Shown here piece by piece: positions 32,972 to 41,854 of a DNA stretch of 52,001 bases. Each line of letters begins with the position of its first letter. Position 1 is the stretch's first letter. The DNA comes from Candidatus Bathyarchaeota archaeon. GTDB taxonomy: Archaea; Thermoproteota; Bathyarchaeia; Bathyarchaeales; Bathycorpusculaceae. The stretch lies in NCBI GenBank assembly GCA_003141855.1, contig PLNS01000027.1, forward strand, positions 108,470-160,470, given 5' to 3'. The position numbers and the translations under genes are program-made. The notes beneath the pieces are model-generated. The model was not told the DNA's origin and did not search any database. It saw only the letters and a list, made by a program, of their open reading frames with translations.

Positions 32972-33472
32972 TTATTCTGTTTCTGCCGTCCCATGCCATC
33001 TTCGTTCCAAATAAAGAATCAAGCTGAAAAGTCCCCTGCTGGCGATAACAAGAATGAGCAGTTCAATCTCAGAAGCTCCGACAACTACAGTCCTTATGAT
33101 CTCTGCACCAATAAAAATCTCTAAACCCAACGTTAAATATCCAGCCAAATAACGCGTGGATAAAGATGGCTGGTAAGGATCTTTAAGTTTCCGCTGCAGA
33201 AATCTAATCATTATCAAAGAAGCTCCAAAAGCAATCACACCGCCACCGAAAAGGTACAAAACGTCAGTTGCCAGGGTTAGGATAACATAAACTACTTCAT
33301 AAATTGAACCACCAAGCGTGTATGTTGTACCGCCAGGTAATAGCGTAAAAACAAACTTCGGATTGATTAACGTTAAAACGGCGCCGATAACGGCTACTAG
33401 AACAACGATAAAAACTACTATAACCGTTAAAGAACTGACTGCTTTGTTGCTTTCAACTTGGTTTTCAGCCAT
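32972..33472 (-). CDS. DUF1622 membrane protein
   Basis: The 166-residue product has an N-terminal hydrophobic helix (about 15-40) and two or three more in the DUF1622 core: RFLQRKLKDPYQPSLSTRYL then AGYLTLGLEIFIGAEIIRTV and ELLILVIASRGLFSLILYLE. The LEIFIGAEI-RT and SLxLYLE patterns are typical of the family, which is widespread and of unknown role. It lies 350 bases upstream of nuoA on the same strand and could share a regulator or transcript with the operon. Confidence 0.82.
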   Translation of the reverse strand: MAENQVESNKAVSSLTVIVVFIVVLVAVIGAVLTLINPKFVFTLLPGGTTYTLGGSIYEVVYVILTLATDVLYLFGGGVIAFGASLIMIRFLQRKLKDPYQPSLSTRYLAGYLTLGLEIFIGAEIIRTVVVGASEIELLILVIASRGLFSLILYLERRWHGTAETE

Positions 33473-33595
33473 GAAATCAAGGCAGCCTCAGATTAATTCA
33501 CAAATTAAGGCAGATTACCTTAATAAAGGTAATTAACGGTTGCTTGACGTTTTTTAAAGATAACCTGAAAAAGAAAAAAGTTGAAAAGAAAAGTC

Positions 33596-34696
33596 TTAAA
33601 CTTTAATTTCCTCAGCCAAACCAGCTTCTGGATACGGGAACAGATGAGCTTTGTCCAGCGGATAAGTAATCGTGACGTCTTCGCCGATCTTAACCCACTC
33701 CTCCGTCAGCGACGGCCTGTTGATAACGAAGCGGTCACCGTTTTCAAGCCTAATTTCATAACGAACAACTATACCCTCGAAAGTGGTTTTTTCAACTTTC
33801 CCAAACAAACTGTTCTCAGCCACAACATGCCCCCTTTTCATTTCGCAGGTTTCAGGCCTTATAGCTAAAACCACTCTTTCGCCCGGCTTTACATTCGACT
33901 GGTTTATGGCTTTAATCTTTAAGCCCTGTCGCAACTCAATTTCCGACTGGCCGTTTGCTTTAGTTATGTAGCCTTCTAAAAAGTTGGATTCACCAATAAA
34001 GTGGGCTACAAACAAGCTGTCAGGATGCATATAGAGTTCCTGTGAAGTTCCAACCTGCACAATCTTGCCTTTCTTCATAACTGCAATCCTGTCTGAAATG
34101 GACATGGCTTCAGCTTGGTCGTGGGTAACGTGGATTGCTGTCAGTTTGAGGTCTTTTGCCATTCGGCGAATTTCGTACCTAATCTCGTTGCGTACTTTAG
34201 CGTCAAGTTGTCCTAATGGTTCGTCCAAAAGCAGGGTTTTGGCGCCTGCTGCTAATGCTCGGGCAACGGCTATTCTCTGCATCATGCCGCCGCTTAACTC
34301 GCTGGGATAAGCGTTCAAGCGTTCGTTGAGCTTAACAAGCTCAAGCACTTCGTGTCCAATCGTTTCCGCCTGTTTCGCATCGTAGTTTTTGACTTTGGGA
34401 CCATAGAGAACGTTGCTCCAAGCAGTCATGTGCGGAAACAACGCGAAGGTTTGGAAAACAAAACCGATGTCTCGGTCTTCAGGCGGCACTTTGTCGACGC
34501 GTCGGTCGCCGATGTAGATTTCTCCGCTATCCGGTTCGATGAGCCCAGCAATCAGTCTTAGCAAGGTGGTTTTGCCGCAGCCACTTGGCCCCAACAAAGA
34601 GAAGTATTCTTGGTCATGTACAGTTAAGCTAACGTCGTCTAGTGCGTAAAGTTTACCGTATTTTTTTGTGACGTTTACGACTCGGACATCGGGCAT
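33596..34696 (-). CDS. ABC transporter ATPase with C-terminal TOBE domain
   Basis: The 366-residue protein has Walker A GPSGCGKTTLLRL, the signature LSGGMMQRIAVARAL, Walker B LLLDEPLGQLDAK and the switch His in AIHVTHDQAEAMSIS, then a TOBE-type domain (about 240-360) with IRPETCEMKRG. This is the CysA/PotA/FbpC group of importer ATPases (sulfate, polyamine, iron, molybdate or tungstate). The paired permease is the two-domain fusion upstream. No substrate-binding protein is found next to them, so the substrate cannot be told. Confidence 0.88.
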   Translation of the reverse strand: MPDVRVVNVTKKYGKLYALDDVSLTVHDQEYFSLLGPSGCGKTTLLRLIAGLIEPDSGEIYIGDRRVDKVPPEDRDIGFVFQTFALFPHMTAWSNVLYGPKVKNYDAKQAETIGHEVLELVKLNERLNAYPSELSGGMMQRIAVARALAAGAKTLLLDEPLGQLDAKVRNEIRYEIRRMAKDLKLTAIHVTHDQAEAMSISDRIAVMKKGKIVQVGTSQELYMHPDSLFVAHFIGESNFLEGYITKANGQSEIELRQGLKIKAINQSNVKPGERVVLAIRPETCEMKRGHVVAENSLFGKVEKTTFEGIVVRYEIRLENGDRFVINRPSLTEEWVKIGEDVTITYPLDKAHLFPYPEAGLAEEIKV

Positions 34697-34748
34697 GATT
34701 TAGCTCTCTCCTTGTGAAGCGTTTTTGGTGTTTTTATCATTTGCCATT

Positions 34749-36503
34749 CTAAACCTTTCCTTTTCTAGTCAAAAGCCTCAAAACTAACAAGATGATGAAG
34801 CTAAACAGTATCAAGAAGCCGCAGGCTAAACCCACGGTTAACGCGTTGACTCCAGCGATTGGCGCTATGATTCCTCTTACGGAGTTCACCCAGTTAACAA
34901 GCAGCACAGGCGCAGTCACAAGCTTTGAAGTTACAGCTAACGTTGCACCCGTTTCGCTCACGCTTCGGGTAAAAACGATTATTGCGCCAGAAAGAATCGA
35001 GTATTTCGTGATAGGCAGCACGATTGTTTTGAAGACGGTGAAGGGTCGGGCGCCTAAGGTTCTGGCTGCTTCTTCCATGTCAACGTTTATTCGCTCCATC
35101 GCCGCCGACATGGACCTGACAAAGTACGGGTAAGTAATCGACAAATGCGCAAAAACCAGCAGGAGGAATTCAGGTATGCCGGGGACGCCTTGCCAGAAAA
35201 ACTTTAAGGATATGCCTAATGCGATGGATGGCACGATTAATGGAATGTTGATTAGTGTGTCAAGGATTGCGGAGGGTAATTTGCCGAATGTTTTACGGGC
35301 AATCAGAATCGCCATCGGTATACCGGCGAGGATACCTAGCACCGTGACTATGGCGCCTAAACCGTAAGACAGCAGTAGACTTTGCCAAAAGCTAGCCCAA
35401 ATACTCTGACCAGTGAAAGCCTGCACAAGAGTGTTTCCTGTTGCGATTGCTTGAAATGCTGGCAACGCAACAAAAAGCGAAGGAACCAGCACTATAACTA
35501 TGAAAACCACCAAGGCTACGCTGTTACGTGACCACGCCGTTTTCTTGTAACTGAGCTTCTTCTCAACGAGCGGCAAGCCTTTGCCAAAAGGCAAAGTTAA
35601 TTTTTGTCCTAAAACCCGAATCAAGCCGAATATGACGAGCGAAACAACTATCAGTATTATGCTGGCAAAAACTGTTCCTCCTTCATACGTGGCTTGAGTT
35701 ATAGGTGCAGGTAAACCGCTTGCAAGCTGATTTTTCAAGCCCTGAATAAAGACAGGACCATTTATGAAAGCTCCCGCAACGATGAAGGTTGCACCCGTCT
35801 CCGAGAGCGAACGAGCAAAGGCAAGAGAAAACGCGGCTATTAGTGAGGGTTTTATGATGGGGAAGGTTACGGTTCTTGCAGCTGTTAATGGTGGAGCTCC
35901 GAGGGTTCGTGCTGCACGTTCATACTCCATCTTGTAATCCAACAATGCGCCAACTATGACTCGAACCACGACTGGGAACGAAAACGTGAAATGCAAAAGC
36001 ATGACCAAAAGCCAACCGGGCGAAACCAAAGAATAACCAAAAAGCGAGGATATTCCACCGCTTGAACTCCAAAACAACAGAATAGAATAACCCAAAGCCG
36101 CGGTCGGCACGACAAAGGGAATATCTGCAAAGGTGTCAAGGACGCTTAGCCACCTTGATTTGCCGCGTGTAATCAACCACGCCAAAGGTACTCCTGCGAG
36201 GAGGTCTAAGGCGGCAACGATTAAGGCGATTATGAACGAGTTTTGGATTGCGACAAGCGCGGTATTCATCAATGCTGGCTGGTCGAGGACGTTTTGTACT
36301 GTGCCAACTTTTAGAAGGATACCGATTATTGGCGGTACGAGGATTATTGCAAAGAAGATGATGATTGCTGAAAGATAGAGGGTGTACTTTAAGGGTTTTT
36401 TAGAAGATAAGGTATTTAGTGTGTTCCAGAGTTTGCTAAGCACGGCGCCGCTCCTTTTCATTGAGAGTACGTTTTGCTTTAAAGTGGAAAATAATTCGTT
36501 CAA
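34749..36503 (-). CDS. Fused double-domain ABC permease
   Basis: The 584-residue protein is two consecutive permease domains in one chain, each with six helices and the EAA loop: YERAARTLGAPPLTAARTVT FPIIKP in the first half (about residue 195) and MEEAARTLGARPFTVFKTIV LPITK in the second (about residue 480). Fused permeases of this type occur in iron(III) (FbpB), thiamine (ThiP) and 2-aminoethylphosphonate importers. It partners the ATPase downstream (gap 52 bases). The starting ATG at 36503 follows a run of Ts; no signal peptide is needed. Confidence 0.88.
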   Translation of the reverse strand: MNELFSTLKQNVLSMKRSGAVLSKLWNTLNTLSSKKPLKYTLYLSAIIIFFAIILVPPIIGILLKVGTVQNVLDQPALMNTALVAIQNSFIIALIVAALDLLAGVPLAWLITRGKSRWLSVLDTFADIPFVVPTAALGYSILLFWSSSGGISSLFGYSLVSPGWLLVMLLHFTFSFPVVVRVIVGALLDYKMEYERAARTLGAPPLTAARTVTFPIIKPSLIAAFSLAFARSLSETGATFIVAGAFINGPVFIQGLKNQLASGLPAPITQATYEGGTVFASIILIVVSLVIFGLIRVLGQKLTLPFGKGLPLVEKKLSYKKTAWSRNSVALVVFIVIVLVPSLFVALPAFQAIATGNTLVQAFTGQSIWASFWQSLLLSYGLGAIVTVLGILAGIPMAILIARKTFGKLPSAILDTLINIPLIVPSIALGISLKFFWQGVPGIPEFLLLVFAHLSITYPYFVRSMSAAMERINVDMEEAARTLGARPFTVFKTIVLPITKYSILSGAIIVFTRSVSETGATLAVTSKLVTAPVLLVNWVNSVRGIIAPIAGVNALTVGLACGFLILFSFIILLVLRLLTRKGKV

Positions 36504-36660
36504 GTATATTAGCTGTTACATCAAACAGGCATTTTTCTCCATATTTCCGCGTCAAAGTACATAGTCAACATAAATAACCATAAACTATTGAGAACTCAAT
36601 ACTCTGAAATGATTTTGAAAATAAACAATATTCTTTTATCAACCTGTAAACAAAGGTTTA

Positions 36661-36903
36661 GTGGTGAATTTTTTGGAAGAAAGCCACAGAATAATGAAAA
36701 AGAGTTTTGAAACAGAAATGTACGTAGACGGAAATAAACTTCCCTTAAACAATTTTGTTCAGGAAACCATCGGCAACATAATGATGGGTTTCTCTAAAAC
36801 TCTAAAAGGACTCGATCCCACGACGCCCGATTTGATTGAGGTAAAAATTAAGCGTTTATCCAAGCCAGCTGACGTCGACGCACACATTTACCCTGTCAAG
36901 TAG
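36661..36903 (+). CDS. Conserved-looking archaeal hypothetical protein, 80 aa
   Basis: The product (GTG start, second codon also GTG) reads MKKSFETEMYVDGNKLPLNN then FVQETIGNIMMGFSKTLKGL and ends with a beta-strand-like IEVKIKRLSKPADVDAHIYP. The order of an extended strand, VDG-x-x-PLN-x-F, a helix and a last strand gives the impression of a compact alpha-beta domain seen in archaea, but I cannot name it. It lies in a gap between two opposite-strand ABC systems and is the only plus-strand gene in the area. Confidence 0.68.
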   Translation: MVNFLEESHRIMKKSFETEMYVDGNKLPLNNFVQETIGNIMMGFSKTLKGLDPTTPDLIEVKIKRLSKPADVDAHIYPVK

Positions 36904-36913
36904 AATCAGCTTT

Positions 36914-37681
36914 TTAGCTGACTACTTTTCTAAACTGATACAAAGTTGCGCCCAATGTGATGACCGCTACCAAACCTATTACACCCCACGCGGGAAGTAT
37001 TGTGCCCCAGTCGTAACCTGTAGTCATAAGTACTCTTATAGCGTTGACGGCATAGCTTATCGGATTAAACATCGAAATATCTTGCACCCATGATGGCATG
37101 AAACTAATCGGAAACAAAGCCGTACTAAGGAACAGGAGCGGAAATGTAAGGAATCCACCTATAGCGAAGACCGTTTCAGAGCTTCTTGTTCTCATACCCA
37201 AAGCCAAAGAAATGCCTGACCATGCAAGCCCAAAGAACGCGATCGTGAAGAATATAAGCAGAATCCCAACGACACCAGTAGTTACAAAGGCGCCCAAAGC
37301 ATACGCTAAACCCAATATTATAGCTGATTGGACTACCACCCTGAAAGCGTCACTTGTTAATCGGCCCAATAAAATAGCAGGCCGTTTAACGGGTGTCACA
37401 AGCATTTTCTGCAGATAACCAGAGTCAATATCGGCCACTATCGAGTTTCCCGACTGAAGAGCACTGCCAAACGCGTTTTGCAAAAGGATGCCTGCTGTTG
37501 CGAACTCGAGATAACTTCCTCCAGGTAAGACAATTAAACTACTGAACTTTGATAACAATTGGGTGAATAGAACAAGGAAGATAATTGGTTGGAAAAGTGA
37601 GAAAAACAGTAGGATTGGGTTTCGTATCAGTTTTTTCAGGTATCTCACGAATATATAACCTGTATCAGAAAGCAAAGTCAT
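36914..37681 (-). CDS. ABC-2 type permease (DrrB-like)
   Basis: The 255-residue protein has six helices with the ABC-2 features RYLKKLIRNPILLFFSLFQP and LVTPVKRPAILLGRLTSDAF, then FPLLFLSTALFPISFMPSWV QDISMFNPISY near the C-terminus, the DrrB-type signature. It forms an exporter with the ATPase directly upstream (7 bases apart), probably for drugs, lipids or peptides. The substrate cannot be told from sequence. Confidence 0.88.
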   Translation of the reverse strand: MTLLSDTGYIFVRYLKKLIRNPILLFFSLFQPIIFLVLFTQLLSKFSSLIVLPGGSYLEFATAGILLQNAFGSALQSGNSIVADIDSGYLQKMLVTPVKRPAILLGRLTSDAFRVVVQSAIILGLAYALGAFVTTGVVGILLIFFTIAFFGLAWSGISLALGMRTRSSETVFAIGGFLTFPLLFLSTALFPISFMPSWVQDISMFNPISYAVNAIRVLMTTGYDWGTILPAWGVIGLVAVITLGATLYQFRKVVS

Positions 37682-37687
37682 TTACGT

Positions 37688-38683
37688 TTATCTCCTTCGA
37701 CCAAACATAGCGCTTGGAGCCTTAACGAGTTGTTCAGCGCGTATTTTTCGCCCAGTGTGCTTCGTGAATACGTCGTCGAGGGACGGCTGAGAGAAAGTGA
37801 CTGAGGTAAGCCGAATGTCTAAGCTGTCCAAGGCGCGAACGATATCGGCAATTAACGATGAGGCGTTTTGGGCATAGACGTTGATGCATTCTTCAGAATT
37901 TATTATTTCTTTAACGCCAGTCATGGTTTTTATAATGCTTTTGGCATTTTCGCGGTCGCGTTCGCAGTTTTCGAGTCCAATTTTAATGGAGTCAGCACCG
38001 ATTTCTCGTTTAAGCTCGTCGGGTGACCCACTAGCCACTATTTTGCCGAAATCAATAATTGCTAAACGCTTGCATAGCTTATCTGCTTCTTCTAGGTACT
38101 GGGTGGTTAAGAAAATAGTGGTCCCCTCTTCCTTGTTTAATTTTTCAAGGTAAGACCAAATTGCTACGCGCGATTGAGGATCTAACCCAGTGGTTGGTTC
38201 ATCTAAAAAAAGTATTTTTGGTTCATGAATAAGCGCCGTGGCTAAATCCAATCGTTTTTTCATTCCGCTAGAAAAGTTCCTTGCGCGCTTATCCGCTGCC
38301 GATTCAAGACCGACAAGTTGTAACAGTTCATTAACCCGTTTTTTTATCTTAGACCCTTCTATTTGTTGGAAGTGACCTTGCAGGGTAATGTTTTCTCTGC
38401 CTGTTAAGTCGCCGTCAACGGTTGTTTCTTGGCTTTGAACTCCGATTATTTTGCGGATGGCAGGGGCACCGCTACTGATGTCGTGTCCAGCCACAGTAAC
38501 CGTGCCAGAGGTTTTTCTAAGCAAAGTAGTTAAGATTTTGATGGTGGTGCTTTTTCCCGCGCCGTTGGGACCCAAAAAACCGAAAAACTCGCCTTCCTTG
38601 ACATTGAAGGTGATGTCATCAACAGCCTTTGTGCCATCAGAATAAACTTCAACAAGATTCTTTACAGAAATTATGTCTGACAT
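37688..38683 (-). CDS. ABC-2 exporter ATPase (DrrA-like)
   Basis: The 331-residue ATPase has Walker A GPNGAGKSTTIKIL, the signature FSSGMKKRLDLATAL, Walker B ILFLDEPTTGLDPQSRVAIW and the switch FLTTQYLEEADKLC, followed by a C-terminal domain of about 110 residues (SIKIGLENCERDRENAKSII ... RLTSVTFSQPSLDDVFTKHT). The order and the SxPSLDDVFTKHTG ending are typical of DrrA-type ATPases. It is the first gene of a two-gene exporter. Confidence 0.92.
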   Translation of the reverse strand: MSDIISVKNLVEVYSDGTKAVDDITFNVKEGEFFGFLGPNGAGKSTTIKILTTLLRKTSGTVTVAGHDISSGAPAIRKIIGVQSQETTVDGDLTGRENITLQGHFQQIEGSKIKKRVNELLQLVGLESAADKRARNFSSGMKKRLDLATALIHEPKILFLDEPTTGLDPQSRVAIWSYLEKLNKEEGTTIFLTTQYLEEADKLCKRLAIIDFGKIVASGSPDELKREIGADSIKIGLENCERDRENAKSIIKTMTGVKEIINSEECINVYAQNASSLIADIVRALDSLDIRLTSVTFSQPSLDDVFTKHTGRKIRAEQLVKAPSAMFGRRR

Positions 38684-38893
38684 AAGCTTTCCATTACTAG
38701 TTTTTCATTTGAAAACATAACAGTTTGTGACTGTCACCTTGCAGCAACAGCAAGGAAGCTAAATTTGTCTCTAAACATGAGGTAAAACAGTCGGCTTCTG
38801 TAGAGAAGGCGTTAGCGTATTCAGAAAACTTAAATAAGAATATAGGCATTTTGCATCACTGCAAGGTCATAGACCGACCTGAAGCATGTATGT

Positions 38894-38918
38894 GCGGTCG
38901 TAGTCTAGTTTGGTCTAG
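38894..38918 (+). pseudogene. tRNA-Gly 5' fragment
   Basis: These 25 bases (GCGGTCGTAGTCTAGTTTGG then TCTAG) are identical to the acceptor and D-arm part of the intact tRNA-Gly at 39867-39941, and the sequence then departs (CAGGTTTTTGGCGA). It cannot fold as a tRNA. It is probably the scar of a duplication or of an element that inserted at the tRNA gene. Upstream bases 38684-38893 show nothing else. Confidence 0.72.
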
Positions 38919-39068
38919 CAGGTTTTTGGCGATACCTCCCTCTCGTAGAAAAAGTTTCTTCGCAGCAATTTCTCCTTTTTTATACCGAACAAAAACCTGA
39001 ATATTTGCCCAATAAGTAGATAATTATAAAAACACAGTATAGTAAACAATGGGCGAGGAAGACATTGC

Positions 39069-39332
39069 TTGGAAGCTGACAGCGCTTTATTATCTAACAT
39101 TACAACCATTTCTCAAATGTTCTATGCAACTGAAATTCAACCTGAGGAATTCAGAGAAGCATGTAAAACTCTAGAAAAATCACACACGTTCGCAGTTTAT
39201 CCATGGACTGAAAGGCAACTTTTTTCTTTACAGCTCAGGGAAAAGGGTGATATATTTAAAACCTTTGAGCTAAAGGATGACATTGATGCTTTCGGAGTAG
39301 AATTACTCTCTTGCGGATTAAATGGAATATAA
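39069..39332 (+). CDS. Possible hypothetical protein, 87 aa
   Basis: The frame opens with a TTG and reads MEADSALLSNITTISQMFYA, then TEIQPEEFREACKTLEKSHT, with a C-terminal part KGDIFKTFELKDDIDAFGVE. It is charged and protein-like. The start is uncertain: an ATG at 39049 is in a different frame and gives a 41-residue peptide. The gene lies between the tRNA-Gly fragment (38894) and the tRNA-Gly at 39446, so it could belong to a small integrated element. No family recognised. Confidence 0.5.
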   Translation: MEADSALLSNITTISQMFYATEIQPEEFREACKTLEKSHTFAVYPWTERQLFSLQLREKGDIFKTFELKDDIDAFGVELLSCGLNGI

Positions 39333-39445
39333 ATAGCCCCAGAGTCTGAAACGGCGGCGACACGACACCAAGGATTGAATAACTCCAAGACGAAAACCAT
39401 AGTTTATTAGGAAGTATTTAGAATTGTTGCGTTAAGCTGCTACAT

Positions 39446-39519
39446 GCGGTAATAGTACAGCTTGGTCAGTACATAGGCTTGCCAAGTCTAGGACCCGGGT
39501 TCAAATCCCGGTTACCGCA
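39446..39519 (+). tRNA. tRNA-Gly (anticodon GCC)
   Basis: The 74-base gene folds perfectly: acceptor stem GCGGTAA/TTACCGC, D-arm GTAC-AGCTTGGTCA-GTAC, anticodon stem TAGGC/GTCTA (one G-T pair) with loop TTGCCAA giving anticodon GCC, and T-arm CCGGG-TTCAAAT-CCCGG. Discriminator base A; CCA is not encoded. It lies 347 bases before a second tRNA with the same anticodon. Confidence 0.95.
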
Positions 39520-39866
39520 CTGTAATTATTCCAGTTTATTCCAATTCAAACCTTTTTCAAGCATTGTAAGCCCTCTGGGAATATGTTCAGCTCTCTAAGA
39601 TCTATTTTGGCGGTTCACCGAAATTCATTAGCAAATGGCTTTTACTGGCGAAAAGGAACTCAAAGCAGTAAACGATGGTTGGCAACTGGTAAGAGAAAGG
39701 GAAATCATCGATAACTCTACATGAAGAAGTCAGTTTAGCGGCAACAGTAGGGCATGATTGACTTAACCAAAAAGCAGATAAATACCAGCTGAGTCTATCA
39801 CAAAGTCGACTCGACGCAAGGCGAGAATATCGCCAAAGGCCGTAGTCCAATAAAAACGCATGGTGC

Positions 39867-39941
39867 GCGGTCGTAGTCTAGTTTGGTCTAGGACATCAGC
39901 CTGCCACGCTGACGACCCGGGTTCAAATCTCGGCGACCGCA
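39867..39941 (+). tRNA. tRNA-Gly (anticodon GCC), second copy
   Basis: The 75-base gene has acceptor GCGGTCG/CGACCGC, D-arm GTCT...GGAC, anticodon stem TCAGC/GCTGA with loop CTGCCAC (anticodon GCC) and T-arm CCGGG-TTCAAAT-CTCGG with one G-T pair. The bases after the discriminator A are CCA (39942-39944), so the 3' end may be encoded. The body differs from the copy at 39446 in the acceptor, D and anticodon arms, so it is not a recent duplicate. A 25-base copy of its 5' end lies at 38894. The intervening 39520-39866 contains only unconvincing short frames. Confidence 0.95.
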
Positions 39942-39944
39942 CCA

Positions 39945-40432
39945 AACCAACCACATACACCACATGACGATTTTTTCTGGTTTTATGCGCCAAATTGCTT
40001 GGAGGTTCGGTTGGTGTTGGTTTGGAAGTGATAGATGGCTAAACGCTACCTTAGGGCTATGCTAGTGCACGTTTGCATTGCGCTGCTCATTATTTCTTGT
40101 GGAGAAAAAACAAAACGGAACATGCATTCACATACACATCCAGTCGCCTCCAACATGGCGCCATGTATTGCTTGTGGAGAAAAATGCATATCCCACACTA
40201 AAACAGACGCTAAAAAGCAATGCAACAGCAAAATGCAGCTTGCCCCATAAGCAGACATGTGGCAGGATTAAAACCGCCACACTCACATAAAGAGAGAAAA
40301 AACAAACTTCAGCAAATCTACATAGCCCCCAATCCATTTTCTCTAGAAAAAATCTTGATCTACTGCACCAAACCTGCCCAGTCTTGAAGCAAATTTTATT
40401 AATGATGCACCCCATTAGGTATTGAAAGCGAA
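39945..40432. other. Intergenic, no gene supported
   Basis: Several frames of 70-95 codons overlap one another on both strands here (for example a plus frame at 40035-40250 and a minus frame at 40128-40415), with Cys- and His-rich but mutually inconsistent translations. None has a ribosome binding site or recognisable pattern. A short element GCTTGTGGAGAAAAA recurs at 40169-40183 and as TCTTGTGGAGAAAAA at 40095-40109, 74 bases earlier. Confidence 0.35.
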
Positions 40433-40711
40433 ATGCGTTTCAGAAAAGTTGCTTTTCCCGCATTAATGCTGGCTTCTTCGTTGTATATTCTGCTGCCTAC
40501 AGCAGACGAAATATTTATCCATCCAGCCTTCGGCTTGTTCCTTTCTTATGTCCTCCAAATACCGCTAGTTTATGGAGTGCTCTTATCAATCATAATTTAC
40601 CGCACAATAGGCTTGGGCTGTTTGCTTGGTGCTTTACTTATCGGTGGCAGACCCATCTACGGTAAGCTTAAGGAAAGTTTAGCTAAAGAGAAATTTAGGA
40701 AGAAATTTTAG
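40433..40711 (+). CDS. Small membrane protein, 92 aa
   Basis: The product has two to three hydrophobic helices (about 7-24, 30-50 and 55-72) and a basic C-terminal tail (KLKESLAKEKFRKKF). The first helix may act as an uncleaved signal. No family recognised. The ATG is preceded by GCGAA, and an AT-rich AATTTTATTAATG at about 40391 may be the promoter. Confidence 0.6.
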   Translation: MRFRKVAFPALMLASSLYILLPTADEIFIHPAFGLFLSYVLQIPLVYGVLLSIIIYRTIGLGCLLGALLIGGRPIYGKLKESLAKEKFRKKF

Positions 40712-40740
40712 AGGGCGCCTTTCGCAGCAGCTGACTTTCC

Positions 40741-40914
40741 TTAGGCTTCTAAATCTAGGCGTAGAAGCCTGTGTTTGCATTTATTGTTCTTACAGCCGTA
40801 TAATAGTAGGTTGGGGTTGTTGTAGTTGGTTGTTAAGACTTCAGTTGTTGATTTGCAGGTTTCGCAGCGTTCCGCTCGGACCTGGTCGTTTGACACGTAT
40901 CCTTTGATAAGCAA
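40741..40914 (-). CDS. Possible zinc-ribbon fragment, 57 aa
   Basis: From a TTG at 40914 the minus strand encodes a peptide with C-x2-C (RCETCKSTTEVL) and, 19 residues later, C-x5-C (YGCKNNKCKHRL), a plausible zinc-ribbon, and ends with DLEA at 40741. The frame is open 17 codons upstream of the TTG with no ATG, so it may be the tail of a decayed gene rather than an intact one. It faces the membrane protein gene whose stop is 30 bases away. Confidence 0.35.
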   Translation of the reverse strand: MLIKGYVSNDQVRAERCETCKSTTEVLTTNYNNPNLLLYGCKNNKCKHRLLRLDLEA

Positions 40915-41570
40915 AACGCTCCAAGACTTCTCCTTGAAAGAATTTAACGAAAAAATGCCTTCTAGAAAAAATTAGGCAGTCTTATAATGCCCCTTTTCCA
41001 ACCACATATTTATCAGATGCTCCTTAAATTTATTTGTGATTGTAAACAAACAACAACTTTTAGACGCGAATTAAATGCAACATGATACCGATTGCTGTAT
41101 CAAATAATAATCTACAACCTTTTTTTGGATAATCACGCTATTGCCTAAACGACCAAACGTAACAATCATAGCATGGTTAATGTGTGAAAACTCGGAAAAA
41201 TTGGTGACCAGACTCTTTGGGATTAACTATGGCGCCTTTTGATAGACAATTGAGCAAGAAGGCAAAAAATACTATTATGAATGCCGTCTTAGAATTTAAA
41301 TAAAATTTGTTGTAAAAGCATGACACATACAAATTTTTAACTATCACCAAGGTTTTTAGTTATCATCAACCCCAAAACTGAAAGCCAACAAAACTTAGAA
41401 CCAGCCAATTCCCCTTTTACGCAAAAAGGAGGCGGGTAGGTCGTCAGAGAAGTAGGCTAAATATTGAGTGTTCAATGGCGAAGTTTTGTTTTTAGGTATT
41501 AATTTCTGATTCATAGGTTGCTTTCATAAGTTAGTTAAATACCTTCAGCCTTCTGGTGTGTCATTAGAAA
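40915..41570. other. Long AT-rich intergenic region
   Basis: I see no gene in these roughly 650 bases. They are AT-rich with frequent stop codons in all frames; the longest start-to-stop frame I noticed is a 24-codon one at about 41229. A ribosome binding site GGGAGG at 41573-41578 begins the next gene. Confidence 0.4.
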
Positions 41571-41583
41571 TTGGGAGGAAAAT

Positions 41584-41766
41584 GTGTTGAAGCAAATTGC
41601 GGATAAAGATAGGAAAGAATTAGAAGCCAAGTTAGCGAATGTATTTGATGAGAAAATCAACGGTTTGTCTACCGAATTGCGTGAAATACTGCTAGATGAC
41701 ATGGTTACGGCATTCGAAAATAGGTTAAATGTGTTAAACAACGCTGCCAGAAAAACTGCTAATTGA
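41584..41766 (+). CDS. Small helical protein, 60 aa
   Basis: The 60-residue product is highly charged and entirely helical (DKDRKELEAKLANVFDEKIN then GLSTELREILLDDMVTAFEN), with a heptad-like pattern suggesting an oligomer or binding to another protein. GTG start at 41584, with GGGAGG six bases before. A frame on the opposite strand (41535-41798) is its shadow. No family recognised. Confidence 0.68.
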   Translation: MLKQIADKDRKELEAKLANVFDEKINGLSTELREILLDDMVTAFENRLNVLNNAARKTAN

Positions 41767-41807
41767 CAGCTGAGATGGACAAAAACACTGATTACCAATA
41801 CATAAAT

Positions 41808-41816
41808 GATTTATAA
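41808..41816 (+). promoter_or_regulatory. TATA box for the 41855 gene
   Basis: The run ATTTATAAC lies about 40-47 bases before the GTG start at 41855, in a suitable place for a transcript starting about 15-20 bases before it. The ribosome binding site AGAGGAG is at 41841-41847. Confidence 0.45.
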
Positions 41817-41854
41817 CTAAACGGAGCATTTAATAAAAAAAGAGGAGTACAAAA

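Noticed and set aside
32613-33124. Two frames (92 codons minus, 117 codons plus) before nuoA
   Set aside because: They overlap one another and the nuoA start or the DUF1622 3' end, and neither has protein-like features.
38894-38918. 5' half of a split tRNA gene
   Set aside because: It ends in the D-arm rather than at the anticodon loop, and no matching 3' half with a pairing leader is seen; an intact copy exists at 39867.
39602-40415. Several 70-95-codon frames around the second tRNA
   Set aside because: They overlap the tRNA or one another in conflicting frames, with no ribosome binding site.
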